NCBI GenBank assembly: GCA_023386155.1
Contig: JAEWKH010000048.1
Location: 1-5,268, forward strand
DNA from: Pseudomonadota bacterium
GTDB lineage: Bacteria > Pseudomonadota > Alphaproteobacteria > Rhizobiales > Beijerinckiaceae
DNA: 5,268 nucleotides
Direction of reading: 5' to 3'
Shown here: positions 1 through 5,268 of the stretch, piece by piece
Numbering within the stretch: the first letter of the stretch is position 1
Layout of the letters: each line of letters starts with the position of its first letter
Made by a program: the position numbers and the translations under genes
The notes under the pieces: generated by a model
What the model was told of the DNA's origin: nothing
Databases searched by the model: none
Seen by the model: only the letters and a program-made list of their open reading frames with translations

Positions 1-457
1 CCGTAAAGGATGGGTGCGGATGGTGAAGGTCGCCGTTGAGATAGATCCCGCCCTTGTCCTTCAGGAAGTCGCGGGCTTCGGGAGTCATGCCCTCGGTGAG
101 AACCTTCAGGCTCTCGTTGGTCTGGCCCCAGCCCGTGGCGCTGTCGCGGTTGAAGACCGGGATGCGCATCAACTCGCGCATGGACGGGCAGCCGACGATG
201 CGGACCTCGCCAGTCTGGCCGCTGGAGAAGAACACGTAATACTCGTCGAGCTCGCCGGGCTTGACCTCGTACCTGTTGGCGGCCGGCCGGGCCGACGGGG
301 CGGCCGGGGCCGTCTGCGCCTCGGCAGAGGTGATTACACCCGTGTCCTTGAGAGAGATGCCTCCCGCCACGCCTGCAGCTCCTGCTGCCGCCGCCACTGC
401 TGTCGTCCCGAGTACCTGGCGTCGGCTGAGTCCGTTGGTTTTATCTTCCTGTGACAC
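1..457 (-). CDS. nosZ: Nitrous-oxide reductase NosZ, N-terminal part (runs off left edge)
   Basis: NosZ is the periplasmic copper enzyme that reduces N2O to N2, the last step of denitrification. Only the first 152 codons are present; the gene continues beyond position 1. It begins at a GTG at 457-455, with an AGGAGG Shine-Dalgarno at 468-463 and a 5-nt spacer. No other in-frame start exists between that site and nosR. Residues 10-17 (LSRRQVLG) are a twin-arginine motif followed by an Ala/Gly-rich hydrophobic stretch (about 18-33), and cleavage is plausible near AEA at 45-47. This Tat signal is typical of clade I NosZ. An Ala/Pro-rich linker (about 48-60) leads into the beta-propeller. Conserved family blocks follow: GEVRIVG (83-89), PSMRELMRIPVFN (91-103), DSATGWG (105-111), and GDLHHPHPS (142-150). 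H145 and H146 match the histidine pair that binds the CuZ centre. The CuA domain lies outside the window. The gene is co-directional with nosR 17 nt upstream, so it is probably co-transcribed. Confidence 0.96.
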   Translation of the reverse strand, partial: MSQEDKTNGLSRRQVLGTTAVAAAAGAAGVAGGISLKDTGVITSAEAQTAPAAPSARPAANRYEVKPGELDEYYVFFSSGQTGEVRIVGCPSMRELMRIPVFNRDSATGWGQTNESLKVLTEGMTPEARDFLKDKGGIYLNGDLHHPHPSFT

Positions 458-462
458 GTGAA

Positions 463-468
463 CCTCCT
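463..468 (-). promoter_or_regulatory. Shine-Dalgarno AGGAGG of nosZ in the nosR-nosZ gap
   Basis: AGGAGG on the minus strand lies in the 17-nt gap after the nosR stop (TAA, 477-475) and five bases before the GTG at 457. It decides the nosZ start: the twin-arginine motif follows within 13 codons, and there is no ATG nearby in frame. The short gap and lack of room for a promoter or terminator support co-transcription with nosR. Confidence 0.85.
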
Positions 469-474
469 TCTTGC

Positions 475-2937
475 TTATGCGGATGTTGTTGGAACTTCGG
501 CTGTGATCGGCTCGTCCGTAGGCGCTCCGACGACCTTGCCCTTGTGGGTGACGATAGGTTTAACGGGTCCCTTGCCGCCGTCTTTGATCCCGCGCATGGA
601 CGGGGACGAAAGTGCATCGCGCTTCTCCCGCTTGAGGCGCACCTGGATCATGTGCGGGCAGCGGTGGTCGTCGTGGTACAACTCCTGGCAATGCATGCAG
701 TAGATGCACTCATTGACGTTGATCTGCCCCTCGGGGTGGATCGATTGCACCGGGCATTCCTTGGCGCAGCGCTGGCAGGGAGAACCGCATTCGGGCCAGC
801 GCTTGAGCCATTCGAACATCCGTATCCGGCCGGGGATGGCGAGCGCGGCGCCGAGCGGACACAGGTAGCGGCAGAAGAAGCGCTCGATGAACAGGCCGAC
901 CGAAAGCAGGGTCAGGGCATAGATGACGAAGGGCCAGTCACGAACGAACTTCAGGATGATGGCCGTCTTGAACGGCTCGACCTCGGCGAAAACCTCTGCC
1001 AACGCCACATTGTATAGCGAGAGACCGAACAAGCCCAGGAAAATGATGTACTTGATCGGCCACAGGCGCTCGTGCAGGCCCCAGGGCACCGTGATCTGCG
1101 GCACCTTCAGCCATTGCGCGATATTGTTCGTCAGTTCCTGCAGCGCGCCGAACGGGCAGAGCCAGCCGCAGAAGGGGCCGCGTCCCCAGAACAGCAGAGC
1201 TGCAGCGACCGCTGCCCACAGGATGAAGATCAGCGGGGCCGCCAGGAAGAACTCCCAGTTGAAGTTGGTGATGAGCGAGTTGGTGAAGGTCAGGACGTTG
1301 ACCACCGAGAGCTGGGCATTGGCGTACCAGCCGAGCCAGACCAGCGTGAAGGTCAGGTAGGCGCGGCGCACCCAGACGTAAGTCATCGGGCGGCGGACCA
1401 GGGCGTCCTGGAAGAAGAAGATCGCGGTCAGGACCAGGAGCGCGACGGCTGCGATGCCGATGGAAACGGTGTTCGTCTTCCAGATCTTCAGCCAGAGCGG
1501 CTCCTCGATTTCCCCAGCCGCGAGCGCATCCGCATCGTTCAGCGACGGCTCGGCGGGGGCCTGTGCGGTTGATTGGCCCTGAGCCTGCTGTTGCGGCTGG
1601 GCGGGAACTGGAGCCGGAGGCTGCTCGATGCGCAGGTACTGGTCGGGCAGGGTGTAGTCGAGAGTGTAGGTCAGGAAGGCCTTGTCGCGCGCGCCGACAT
1701 TGCGCTGCACGAGAAGCTGCAATTGCCAGGGTTCCGTGAGGTCGAGCCTGAAGTCGTCGGGCATTACGAACAGGGCGATCTCGCGCAGGGCGGGCGCTCC
1801 CGCTGCTGCGAGATCTCCGAGGCGGGTATGGTTGCGGTCGCGGAAGCGCGTGCTCTGGCCTTCCTGGAGCAGCTCGATACGGTCGAAGATGCCGCCGCGC
1901 ACATAGCCGGAACCCTTGAACGAGTAGGCTCCGTCGCCGGCCACGACGATGGCCTGCTGGTCCGGCTTCAATCGCGCCCTGAGCTGCTCGTAACCCGTAT
2001 CGCCGAGCAGGCTGCGCCCAATGGTCGGCACGCTCACGGGAGCGAGGTACAGGTCGATGAACGTGTCGGCCGGATCGCCCGTTTCAGCGTTGTTCGCCGC
2101 CTCCTGGTTGCCGGCCTTGGCGAATGCCTCGCTGACCTCGCCGACGGTGAGCGACAGGCGCCGGACCGAACCATCGCCGAGGAGGGTCTGCCAGTCGCGC
2201 ACCTCGCTCTTGGACATGTCGACGGTCTTTGTGGCCTGCGGAGCCGTCGCTGCAGGCGCGCCCTGGGCGCCGCCGAGGCGGCCGCTGCGGATGAGCCGCA
2301 CGGCCGAACGCACGACGCTGTCGCCCATCACGAGAACCGTCACGGTCGCGCCGCTGACGATGTCGACCTGGGGCGGGCGCTCGGCTCCGGTCGCAACCGG
2401 CTTCATGTCCTTGCCGATGAGGGTGTTCATGGCATCGACGATCCGGCGCTCGGGGATGCCGATGAGGACGATGGGCTCCTTGTGGTCGACGAGCTTGATG
2501 CCTGTGACGACACCATTGGTGTCGATGCCGATCAGGAGATTGATCGGCTTGCCGGAATAGCCCACCGCGCTTGTGAAATCGGAGTTCAGGTACACGTAGC
2601 CGAGAAGGCGGTCGCCCTTATAGGCGGGAACGAGCGGCGGATCGCCCTGGGGCTGGCCGAACCTGTCGGCTTCCGAGAAGAACTCCGTGGGCTGTGCCTT
2701 CGGGAGAAACTCCTGCACCCGTCCGGCCGCGGTGGCTTGTCCGGTCCACAGCAGGAGGAACAGGATTCCGAATAAGGCCAGAACCGGAAGGATCCACTGA
2801 ACGGCAATGGAGAAGGATCGGGCGAAGCGTAACGAGATCGATCTTTCCAACAGGGGACCGTCCAGCGTCAGAGAATTCTTCTGGACAGAAAACACAAAAC
2901 GGTTTGCGGGCCGAAAAGGTTCCGCGTGCTGTGTCAT
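475..2937 (-). CDS. nosR: NosR, FMN-binding and 4Fe-4S membrane protein of N2O respiration
   Basis: NosR is a membrane flavo-iron-sulfur protein required for nosZ expression and for electron supply to, or maintenance of, NosZ. The reading frame is 820 aa. A hydrophobic segment (about 43-65) ends in an ATA-AG region and acts as a signal or anchor. A periplasmic FMN-binding domain follows, with DIVSGAT at 192-198; T198 is the expected covalent flavin site attached by ApbE. A second extracytoplasmic region extends to about 438, then a Pro/Gln/Ala linker (439-465). The C-terminal half has about five membrane segments (near 490-509, 526-548, 562-583, 627-648, 668-685). Two CxxxCP motifs are present: C590/C594-P595 and C689/C693-P694. 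The cytoplasmic end carries two 4Fe-4S sets: C717, C721, C724, C728 and C744, C747, C750, C760. About 46 residues follow the last cluster region. The ATG at 2937 has only a weak GGA (2944-2942) in front, but it fits the predicted promoter. The total length exceeds the roughly 720-780 aa I recall for NosR. Confidence 0.96.
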   Translation of the reverse strand: MTQHAEPFRPANRFVFSVQKNSLTLDGPLLERSISLRFARSFSIAVQWILPVLALFGILFLLLWTGQATAAGRVQEFLPKAQPTEFFSEADRFGQPQGDPPLVPAYKGDRLLGYVYLNSDFTSAVGYSGKPINLLIGIDTNGVVTGIKLVDHKEPIVLIGIPERRIVDAMNTLIGKDMKPVATGAERPPQVDIVSGATVTVLVMGDSVVRSAVRLIRSGRLGGAQGAPAATAPQATKTVDMSKSEVRDWQTLLGDGSVRRLSLTVGEVSEAFAKAGNQEAANNAETGDPADTFIDLYLAPVSVPTIGRSLLGDTGYEQLRARLKPDQQAIVVAGDGAYSFKGSGYVRGGIFDRIELLQEGQSTRFRDRNHTRLGDLAAAGAPALREIALFVMPDDFRLDLTEPWQLQLLVQRNVGARDKAFLTYTLDYTLPDQYLRIEQPPAPVPAQPQQQAQGQSTAQAPAEPSLNDADALAAGEIEEPLWLKIWKTNTVSIGIAAVALLVLTAIFFFQDALVRRPMTYVWVRRAYLTFTLVWLGWYANAQLSVVNVLTFTNSLITNFNWEFFLAAPLIFILWAAVAAALLFWGRGPFCGWLCPFGALQELTNNIAQWLKVPQITVPWGLHERLWPIKYIIFLGLFGLSLYNVALAEVFAEVEPFKTAIILKFVRDWPFVIYALTLLSVGLFIERFFCRYLCPLGAALAIPGRIRMFEWLKRWPECGSPCQRCAKECPVQSIHPEGQINVNECIYCMHCQELYHDDHRCPHMIQVRLKREKRDALSSPSMRGIKDGGKGPVKPIVTHKGKVVGAPTDEPITAEVPTTSA

Positions 2938-2977
2938 ATTTTCCGGGGCTGGATCGGGAGATCGCAGGGCCCAGCGA

Positions 2978-2983
2978 CTTATG
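2978..2983 (-). promoter_or_regulatory. Predicted -10 element of the nosR promoter
   Basis: CATAAG on the minus strand matches TATAAT at four of six positions, including the A at position 2 and T at position 3. It sits at -12 to -7 relative to the start (2971) predicted from the upstream FNR-type box. The resulting leader would be about 34 nt. There is no recognisable -35 hexamer, as expected for an activator-dependent class II promoter. Confidence 0.55.
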
Positions 2984-3005
2984 CACCGGCTGAACCCGTC
3001 TCACA

Positions 3006-3019
3006 TTGATCTGGCGCAA
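3006..3019 (-). promoter_or_regulatory. FNR/NnrR-type (Crp-Fnr family) binding box upstream of nosR
   Basis: The sequence TTGATctggCGCAA matches eight of ten defined positions of TTGAT-N4-ATCAA, the target of FNR, FixK, DNR and NnrR regulators. Its centre (3012.5) is 75 nt from the nosR start. If it acts as a class II site centred at -41.5, transcription toward nosR would begin at 2971. The -10 hexamer would then fall exactly on CATAAG at 2983-2978. Facing the other way, the equivalent -10 position (3042-3047) is a poor match, so the box most likely serves nosR. Which regulator binds cannot be told from sequence. Confidence 0.75.
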
Positions 3020-3020
3020 G

Positions 3021-3046
3021 TTGACGGATGCCGCATCCCTCGTCAA
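3021..3046. repeat. Imperfect palindrome, possible operator or leader hairpin
   Basis: Outer arms TTGAC (3021-3025) and GTCAA (3042-3046) enclose inner arms GGATGC (3026-3031) and GCATCC (3033-3038) around a single C (3032). A three-base ctc bulge (3039-3041) lies on the right side. It begins two bases after the FNR-type box and ends 25 nt before the ribosome-binding site of the ferritin-like gene. It could be a binding site for a dimeric regulator or a hairpin in the transcript leader. I do not recognise it as a named operator. Confidence 0.5.
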
Positions 3047-3071
3047 CCTTTCCCTGTGCCGTCAGCATCCC

Positions 3072-3077
3072 GAGGAG
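3072..3077 (+). promoter_or_regulatory. Ribosome-binding site GAGGAG fixing the ferritin-like start at 3084
   Basis: GAGGAG lies six bases before the ATG at 3084. The frame is also open upstream to a TTG at 3006, but that TTG is the left half of the FNR-type box, has no Shine-Dalgarno, and would add 26 residues before the conserved ferritin-like fold. The ATG at 3084 is therefore preferred. Confidence 0.85.
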
Positions 3078-3083
3078 AATCCG

Positions 3084-3971
3084 ATGTCGCTACTGAAAGC
3101 CGAGCCGGCAGGGCGGGTGACATCCCTGGAAGAGCTGTTCGCCATCGCGGCCGCCATGGAGCAAGAAGCCGCGACCCGCTATGCCGAGATCGCCGCCCGC
3201 ATGCGGCAGGAGGGCGATTCCGCGCTGGCTGAGGTGTTCGAGCAGCTCTCTGCCGACGAACGGGGCCACCTCGCCGGTATCGTGCACTGGTCACAGGCCA
3301 CCAAGGGGAGGAACCCCGATCCGGCGCGAATCCGGTGGAACCTGCCGGAGACCTTCGACGACGAGGGCGTGGCCATCACGGACTCGAAGCTGCTGAGCGC
3401 CTACCGCGCGCTCTCGATGGCTGTGCGCAACGAGGAGCGAGCCTTCGCGTTCTGGAGCTACGTGGCGGCACATGCGGAGATTCCCGAAATCCGGCAGGCC
3501 GCCGAGATCATGGCGCACGAGGAATTGGGCCATGTGGCGACGTTGAGACGGGAACGCCGGAAGGCCTTTCACGCGGAACGCCGGGAGGCCAGCGAAGGCT
3601 CTCGGCCGCGTCCGGGGCAGGGCGATCCGGCGGCCCTCGAGCGGCGACTTGCCGGGCTGCTCGATACCTGGGCCGTGGGAGCGACGGCGCAGGAGCGTTC
3701 CCATCTCGAGGAACTGGCGCGGGAGGCGAGACTTCACGCGAAGGCACTCGATGAAGCGCCTGGCGCATTGGTCGTCGACGGGTCCCGGACGGGGGTTCCC
3801 GATGATCCACTCGCGCTGGCCGAGCTCCTCACCGAGTTTTACATCGAAGCGGGCGATGCGGTGAGCGACGAGCGTGCGTTGCAAGAGGTGCAGGCGATGG
3901 CCGGGCGTGCCATCGCCCGCCTCGCATGGTTGCGGAACGATCTTCCGGAGCTGCGGCCGGAAGAAAGCTGA
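3084..3971 (+). CDS. Ferritin-like diiron protein (rubrerythrin type, no rubredoxin domain)
   Basis: The product is 295 aa, soluble, with no signal peptide or membrane segment, and contains no cysteine, so it lacks the rubredoxin domain of classical rubrerythrin. The N-terminal part (about 14-160) carries all four elements of a ferritin-like four-helix diiron site. These are E26 with Y33 (pattern E-x6-Y), E59xxH62, E117 with W124 in the Y position, and E147xxH150 (HEELGH). Such sites bind two irons and act in peroxide or O2 reduction, iron handling or oxidative damage control; the substrate here cannot be told. A basic/polar linker (about 155-182) leads to a helical C-terminal part (183-291) in which I see no diiron ligand set. 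The gene diverges from nosR and converges on the NnrS-like gene, which suggests a role tied to denitrification or nitric oxide stress. That link is inferred from context. I assign no gene symbol. Confidence 0.8.
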   Translation: MSLLKAEPAGRVTSLEELFAIAAAMEQEAATRYAEIAARMRQEGDSALAEVFEQLSADERGHLAGIVHWSQATKGRNPDPARIRWNLPETFDDEGVAITDSKLLSAYRALSMAVRNEERAFAFWSYVAAHAEIPEIRQAAEIMAHEELGHVATLRRERRKAFHAERREASEGSRPRPGQGDPAALERRLAGLLDTWAVGATAQERSHLEELAREARLHAKALDEAPGALVVDGSRTGVPDDPLALAELLTEFYIEAGDAVSDERALQEVQAMAGRAIARLAWLRNDLPELRPEES

Positions 3972-3984
3972 GCGCCATCGTTCC
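3934..3984. repeat. Nested inverted repeat at the convergent gene junction
   Basis: Outer arms GGAACGAT (3934-3941) and ATCGTTCC (3977-3984) are exact 8-bp complements. Directly inside the left arm, CTTCCGG (3942-3948) and CCGGAAG (3957-3963) form an exact 7-bp stem with an 8-nt loop. The right outer arm ends at the base next to the stop codon of the minus-strand gene (3985). The structure covers the last codons and stop of the ferritin-like gene and the whole 13-nt gap. It may end transcription from both sides, but no T-tract follows on either strand, so a classical intrinsic terminator is not supported. Confidence 0.5.
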
Positions 3985-5136
3985 TCAAGTGCTGCTGCAC
4001 GCTTCCGGAGAGGGACGCCCCGGTATCCGCCGGCGAGAGAATGCCAGAGTGCCAGCGAAGGCCGCCAGGGCGGCGAGCGCGAGAATGCCGCTGCCTCTTC
4101 TTCCGGCGTCCCAGCCGACGAGGCCAGCCCCGACCCGGAGGATCACGGATCCATGGAGAAGGACCAATGGACCGTAGAGGGCCGGGGTATAGGCAAGCCG
4201 GATCCTCGCGATCGCCGGGAGGATGATGAGCGCGTGTCCGAAGACCATCGACAGGACGAAGCCGATCAGGACCGCATGCAGCACCGCATCGTACGTAAAG
4301 CCTTCTCCCGGCGGGAGGGCGATCAGGACAAGTCCGGCCATGGCCAGCCAGGGATATCCTGCCAGCATGCAGACGGCCATGAAACGGACTTGCCCGGTCC
4401 TGCGAATGTTCACGAGGGCAATGTCGTGCCGCAGCAGCCACAGTGCAGTCGCGATAAGGGCGATGCCGAACAGCATCGCGCCGTTCGGGCTCGGGAGCCC
4501 GTTCTGCGAGCCGGCCGCGAAGAGGCCGATCGCGAACAGGAACAGCGCCTCGGAGCCGCGGCGCTGCGGCAGCACGCGGCTGAGCTCCAGGCGCTCGCCG
4601 CCGATCGTCAGGATCAGGAAGGCCAGCCACCAGCCCGTCACGTCCGGCACCGAGTGGCCCATGAACCAGAGGACGTTGCCCGCAAGCCATGACAATGCGC
4701 CAAAGAGCAGGGCGCCGGTGAAAAGCGCCGGCTGGTGCGCGGTGATCAGCAGCGATGCCCCGGCCAATGCGACCGACGCGGCGGCATACAATCCTGCGCC
4801 GACCTCCACAGGAGCACCGGCGACCAGGGCGAGGGTTCCGCAGGCTGAGAAGATTGGCGCGGCATAAGACCAGCGGTGGCGGAGAGCGACGGCCCGCTCG
4901 AGGCTGATCAGCGTCCCGAACAGGCCGCCGATCATGAGCGGCCCATGGATCTCGGCCAATAATGAGCCGTACGGGAGGCTCCATCCGAGCCGCCACCAGG
5001 CTCCCCAAAGGCCGGCGGCAAGCGCGACGAAGCCAGCGGCCAAAAGCGCGCCATGGAGACACGCCCTGATGTTGATGGGGCCTGCCGCGGCTATGGAGCC
5101 CTGACGGGACGACGTGAATGAGGATGGCTCAGACAT
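3985..5136 (-). CDS. Polytopic membrane protein resembling NnrS
   Basis: The product is 383 aa and very hydrophobic, with about 12 predicted membrane segments (near 25-45, 58-78, 93-110, 115-133, 138-158, 167-185, 197-209, 218-235, 250-272, 284-304, 317-337, 349-366). Histidines sit at the ends of, or within, several segments: H64 (EIHGPLMIGG), H287 (LHAVLIGF), H301 (FGHALIILP) and H328 (LLHGS). The layout recalls NnrS, a haem- and copper-containing membrane protein of about 400 aa with 12 segments, found in denitrifiers and linked to protection from nitric oxide. The C-terminal block with H287, H301 and LRVGAGL is the most similar part. The N-terminal WHxHEM-type signature of NnrS is missing and only H64 remains there, so this may be a distant or separate family. 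The ATG at 5136 has a weak GGA six bases upstream (5145-5143). The frame stays open upstream to the window edge but has no ATG, GTG or TTG there. Confidence 0.6.
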   Translation of the reverse strand: MSEPSSFTSSRQGSIAAAGPINIRACLHGALLAAGFVALAAGLWGAWWRLGWSLPYGSLLAEIHGPLMIGGLFGTLISLERAVALRHRWSYAAPIFSACGTLALVAGAPVEVGAGLYAAASVALAGASLLITAHQPALFTGALLFGALSWLAGNVLWFMGHSVPDVTGWWLAFLILTIGGERLELSRVLPQRRGSEALFLFAIGLFAAGSQNGLPSPNGAMLFGIALIATALWLLRHDIALVNIRRTGQVRFMAVCMLAGYPWLAMAGLVLIALPPGEGFTYDAVLHAVLIGFVLSMVFGHALIILPAIARIRLAYTPALYGPLVLLHGSVILRVGAGLVGWDAGRRGSGILALAALAAFAGTLAFSRRRIPGRPSPEACSST

Positions 5137-5268
5137 CGGGGATCCAACGATGCGGCGGAGCCGGACTTGGCCCCTACCGTGTCGGACGTTGCCCGATGTC
5201 GCCGATTCCCTCTTTGCTGCCGCGCAAATATCGCGGCCGAATATCGAAGCTTCCGGTCCGCGCGAAAC
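5137..5268. other. Region upstream of the NnrS-like gene, no recognisable gene
   Basis: These 132 nt precede the NnrS-like start. The minus-strand frame of that gene has no stop codon through to the edge, but the conceptual 44 residues are hydrophilic, Arg-rich and contain no usable start, so I read this as a leader or promoter region. It holds an FNR/NnrR-like box and a comparatively AT-rich patch with the 7-mer AATATCG twice (5227-5233 and 5240-5246). No convincing -10 hexamer sits at class II spacing from the box. Confidence 0.5.
5214..5227 (-). promoter_or_regulatory. Second FNR/NnrR-like box, upstream of the NnrS-like gene
   Basis: TTGCTgccgCGCAA has the TTG-N8-CAA frame of Crp-Fnr family sites. 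With its flanks it is an exact inverted repeat, TTTGC-N6-GCAAA (5213-5228). Its right half, CGCAA, is identical to that of the box before nosR, and the left halves differ at one position (TTGCT against TTGAT). The centre is 84 nt from the NnrS-like start. The expected class II -10 position (5190-5185, AACGTC) is a poor match, so either the promoter is arranged differently or the site serves a gene to the right. Confidence 0.5.

Larger units (their letters stand above)
2938..3083. promoter_or_regulatory. Divergent intergenic region between nosR and the ferritin-like gene
   Basis: This 146-nt gap separates two divergently transcribed genes. Reading rightwards from nosR it holds a -10-like hexamer for nosR, an FNR/NnrR-type box, and an imperfect palindrome, then the ribosome-binding site of the ferritin-like gene. 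No convincing sigma-70 promoter was found pointing toward the ferritin-like gene. TTGACG at 3021-3026 looks like a -35, but nothing resembling TATAAT lies about 17 bp beyond it. Confidence 0.75.

Noticed and set aside
14..454. 146-codon plus-strand open frame at the left end
   Set aside because: It is antisense to nosZ, whose Tat signal and HHPH motif are clear on the other strand.
1573..2775. 400-codon plus-strand open frame opposite nosR
   Set aside because: It is fully antisense to a clear nosR with all motifs intact, and its conceptual product has no recognisable fold. Long antisense frames are common in GC-rich genes.
3021..3049. Sigma-70 promoter starting at TTGACG toward the ferritin-like gene
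   Set aside because: The -35 match is good but no -10-like hexamer occurs at 16-18 bp spacing.
3006..3083. Upstream TTG start for the ferritin-like gene
   Set aside because: The TTG is part of the FNR-type box, lacks a Shine-Dalgarno, and the ATG at 3084 has a well-spaced GAGGAG.
3874..4692. 272-codon plus-strand frame
   Set aside because: It overlaps the end of the ferritin-like gene and is antisense to the membrane protein; the product is charged low-complexity sequence without motifs.
3839..5062. 407-codon minus-strand frame overlapping the NnrS-like gene in another frame
   Set aside because: Its product is Arg/Pro-rich with no membrane or domain pattern, whereas the 5136-3985 frame gives a coherent 12-segment membrane protein.
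1..5268. CRISPR arrays, tRNA or rRNA genes, insertion sequences, attachment sites
   Set aside because: No regularly spaced repeats, no cloverleaf-like segment, and no transposase or terminal inverted repeats were seen.

Overview
The window reads as a high-GC chromosomal segment of an alphaproteobacterial denitrifier, plausibly Hyphomicrobiales or a relative. The placement is inferred from GC-rich coding, a clade I (Tat-exported) nitrous oxide reductase preceded by nosR, and FNR/NnrR-type boxes. No genus can be fixed from the sequence alone.

Layout: the left part (1-2937) lies on the minus strand and is the start of a nos operon. nosR (2937 to 475) is followed after 17 nt by nosZ, which starts at a GTG at 457 and runs off the left edge after 152 codons. 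A 146-nt intergenic region (2938-3083) separates nosR from a divergent plus-strand gene (3084-3971). That gene encodes a cysteine-free ferritin-like protein with a complete set of diiron ligand motifs. It converges, with only 13 nt between stop codons, on a minus-strand gene (5136 to 3985) for a polytopic membrane protein that resembles the NnrS family of NO-response haem/copper membrane proteins. The final 132 nt (5137-5268) contain no recognisable gene but do contain a second FNR/NnrR-like box.

How it fits together: NosZ reduces N2O to N2 in the periplasm. NosR is the membrane flavo-iron-sulfur protein needed for nosZ expression and for electron delivery to, or maturation of, NosZ. The two flanking genes are probably co-regulated accessories, because 14-bp boxes of the form TTGNT-N4-CGCAA sit 75 nt upstream of nosR and 84 nt upstream of the NnrS-like gene. 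The nosR box has a -10-like hexamer at exactly class II activator spacing. The least understood parts are the ferritin-like protein, the imperfect palindrome in front of it, the nested inverted repeat at the convergent junction, and the distant NnrS-like membrane protein.
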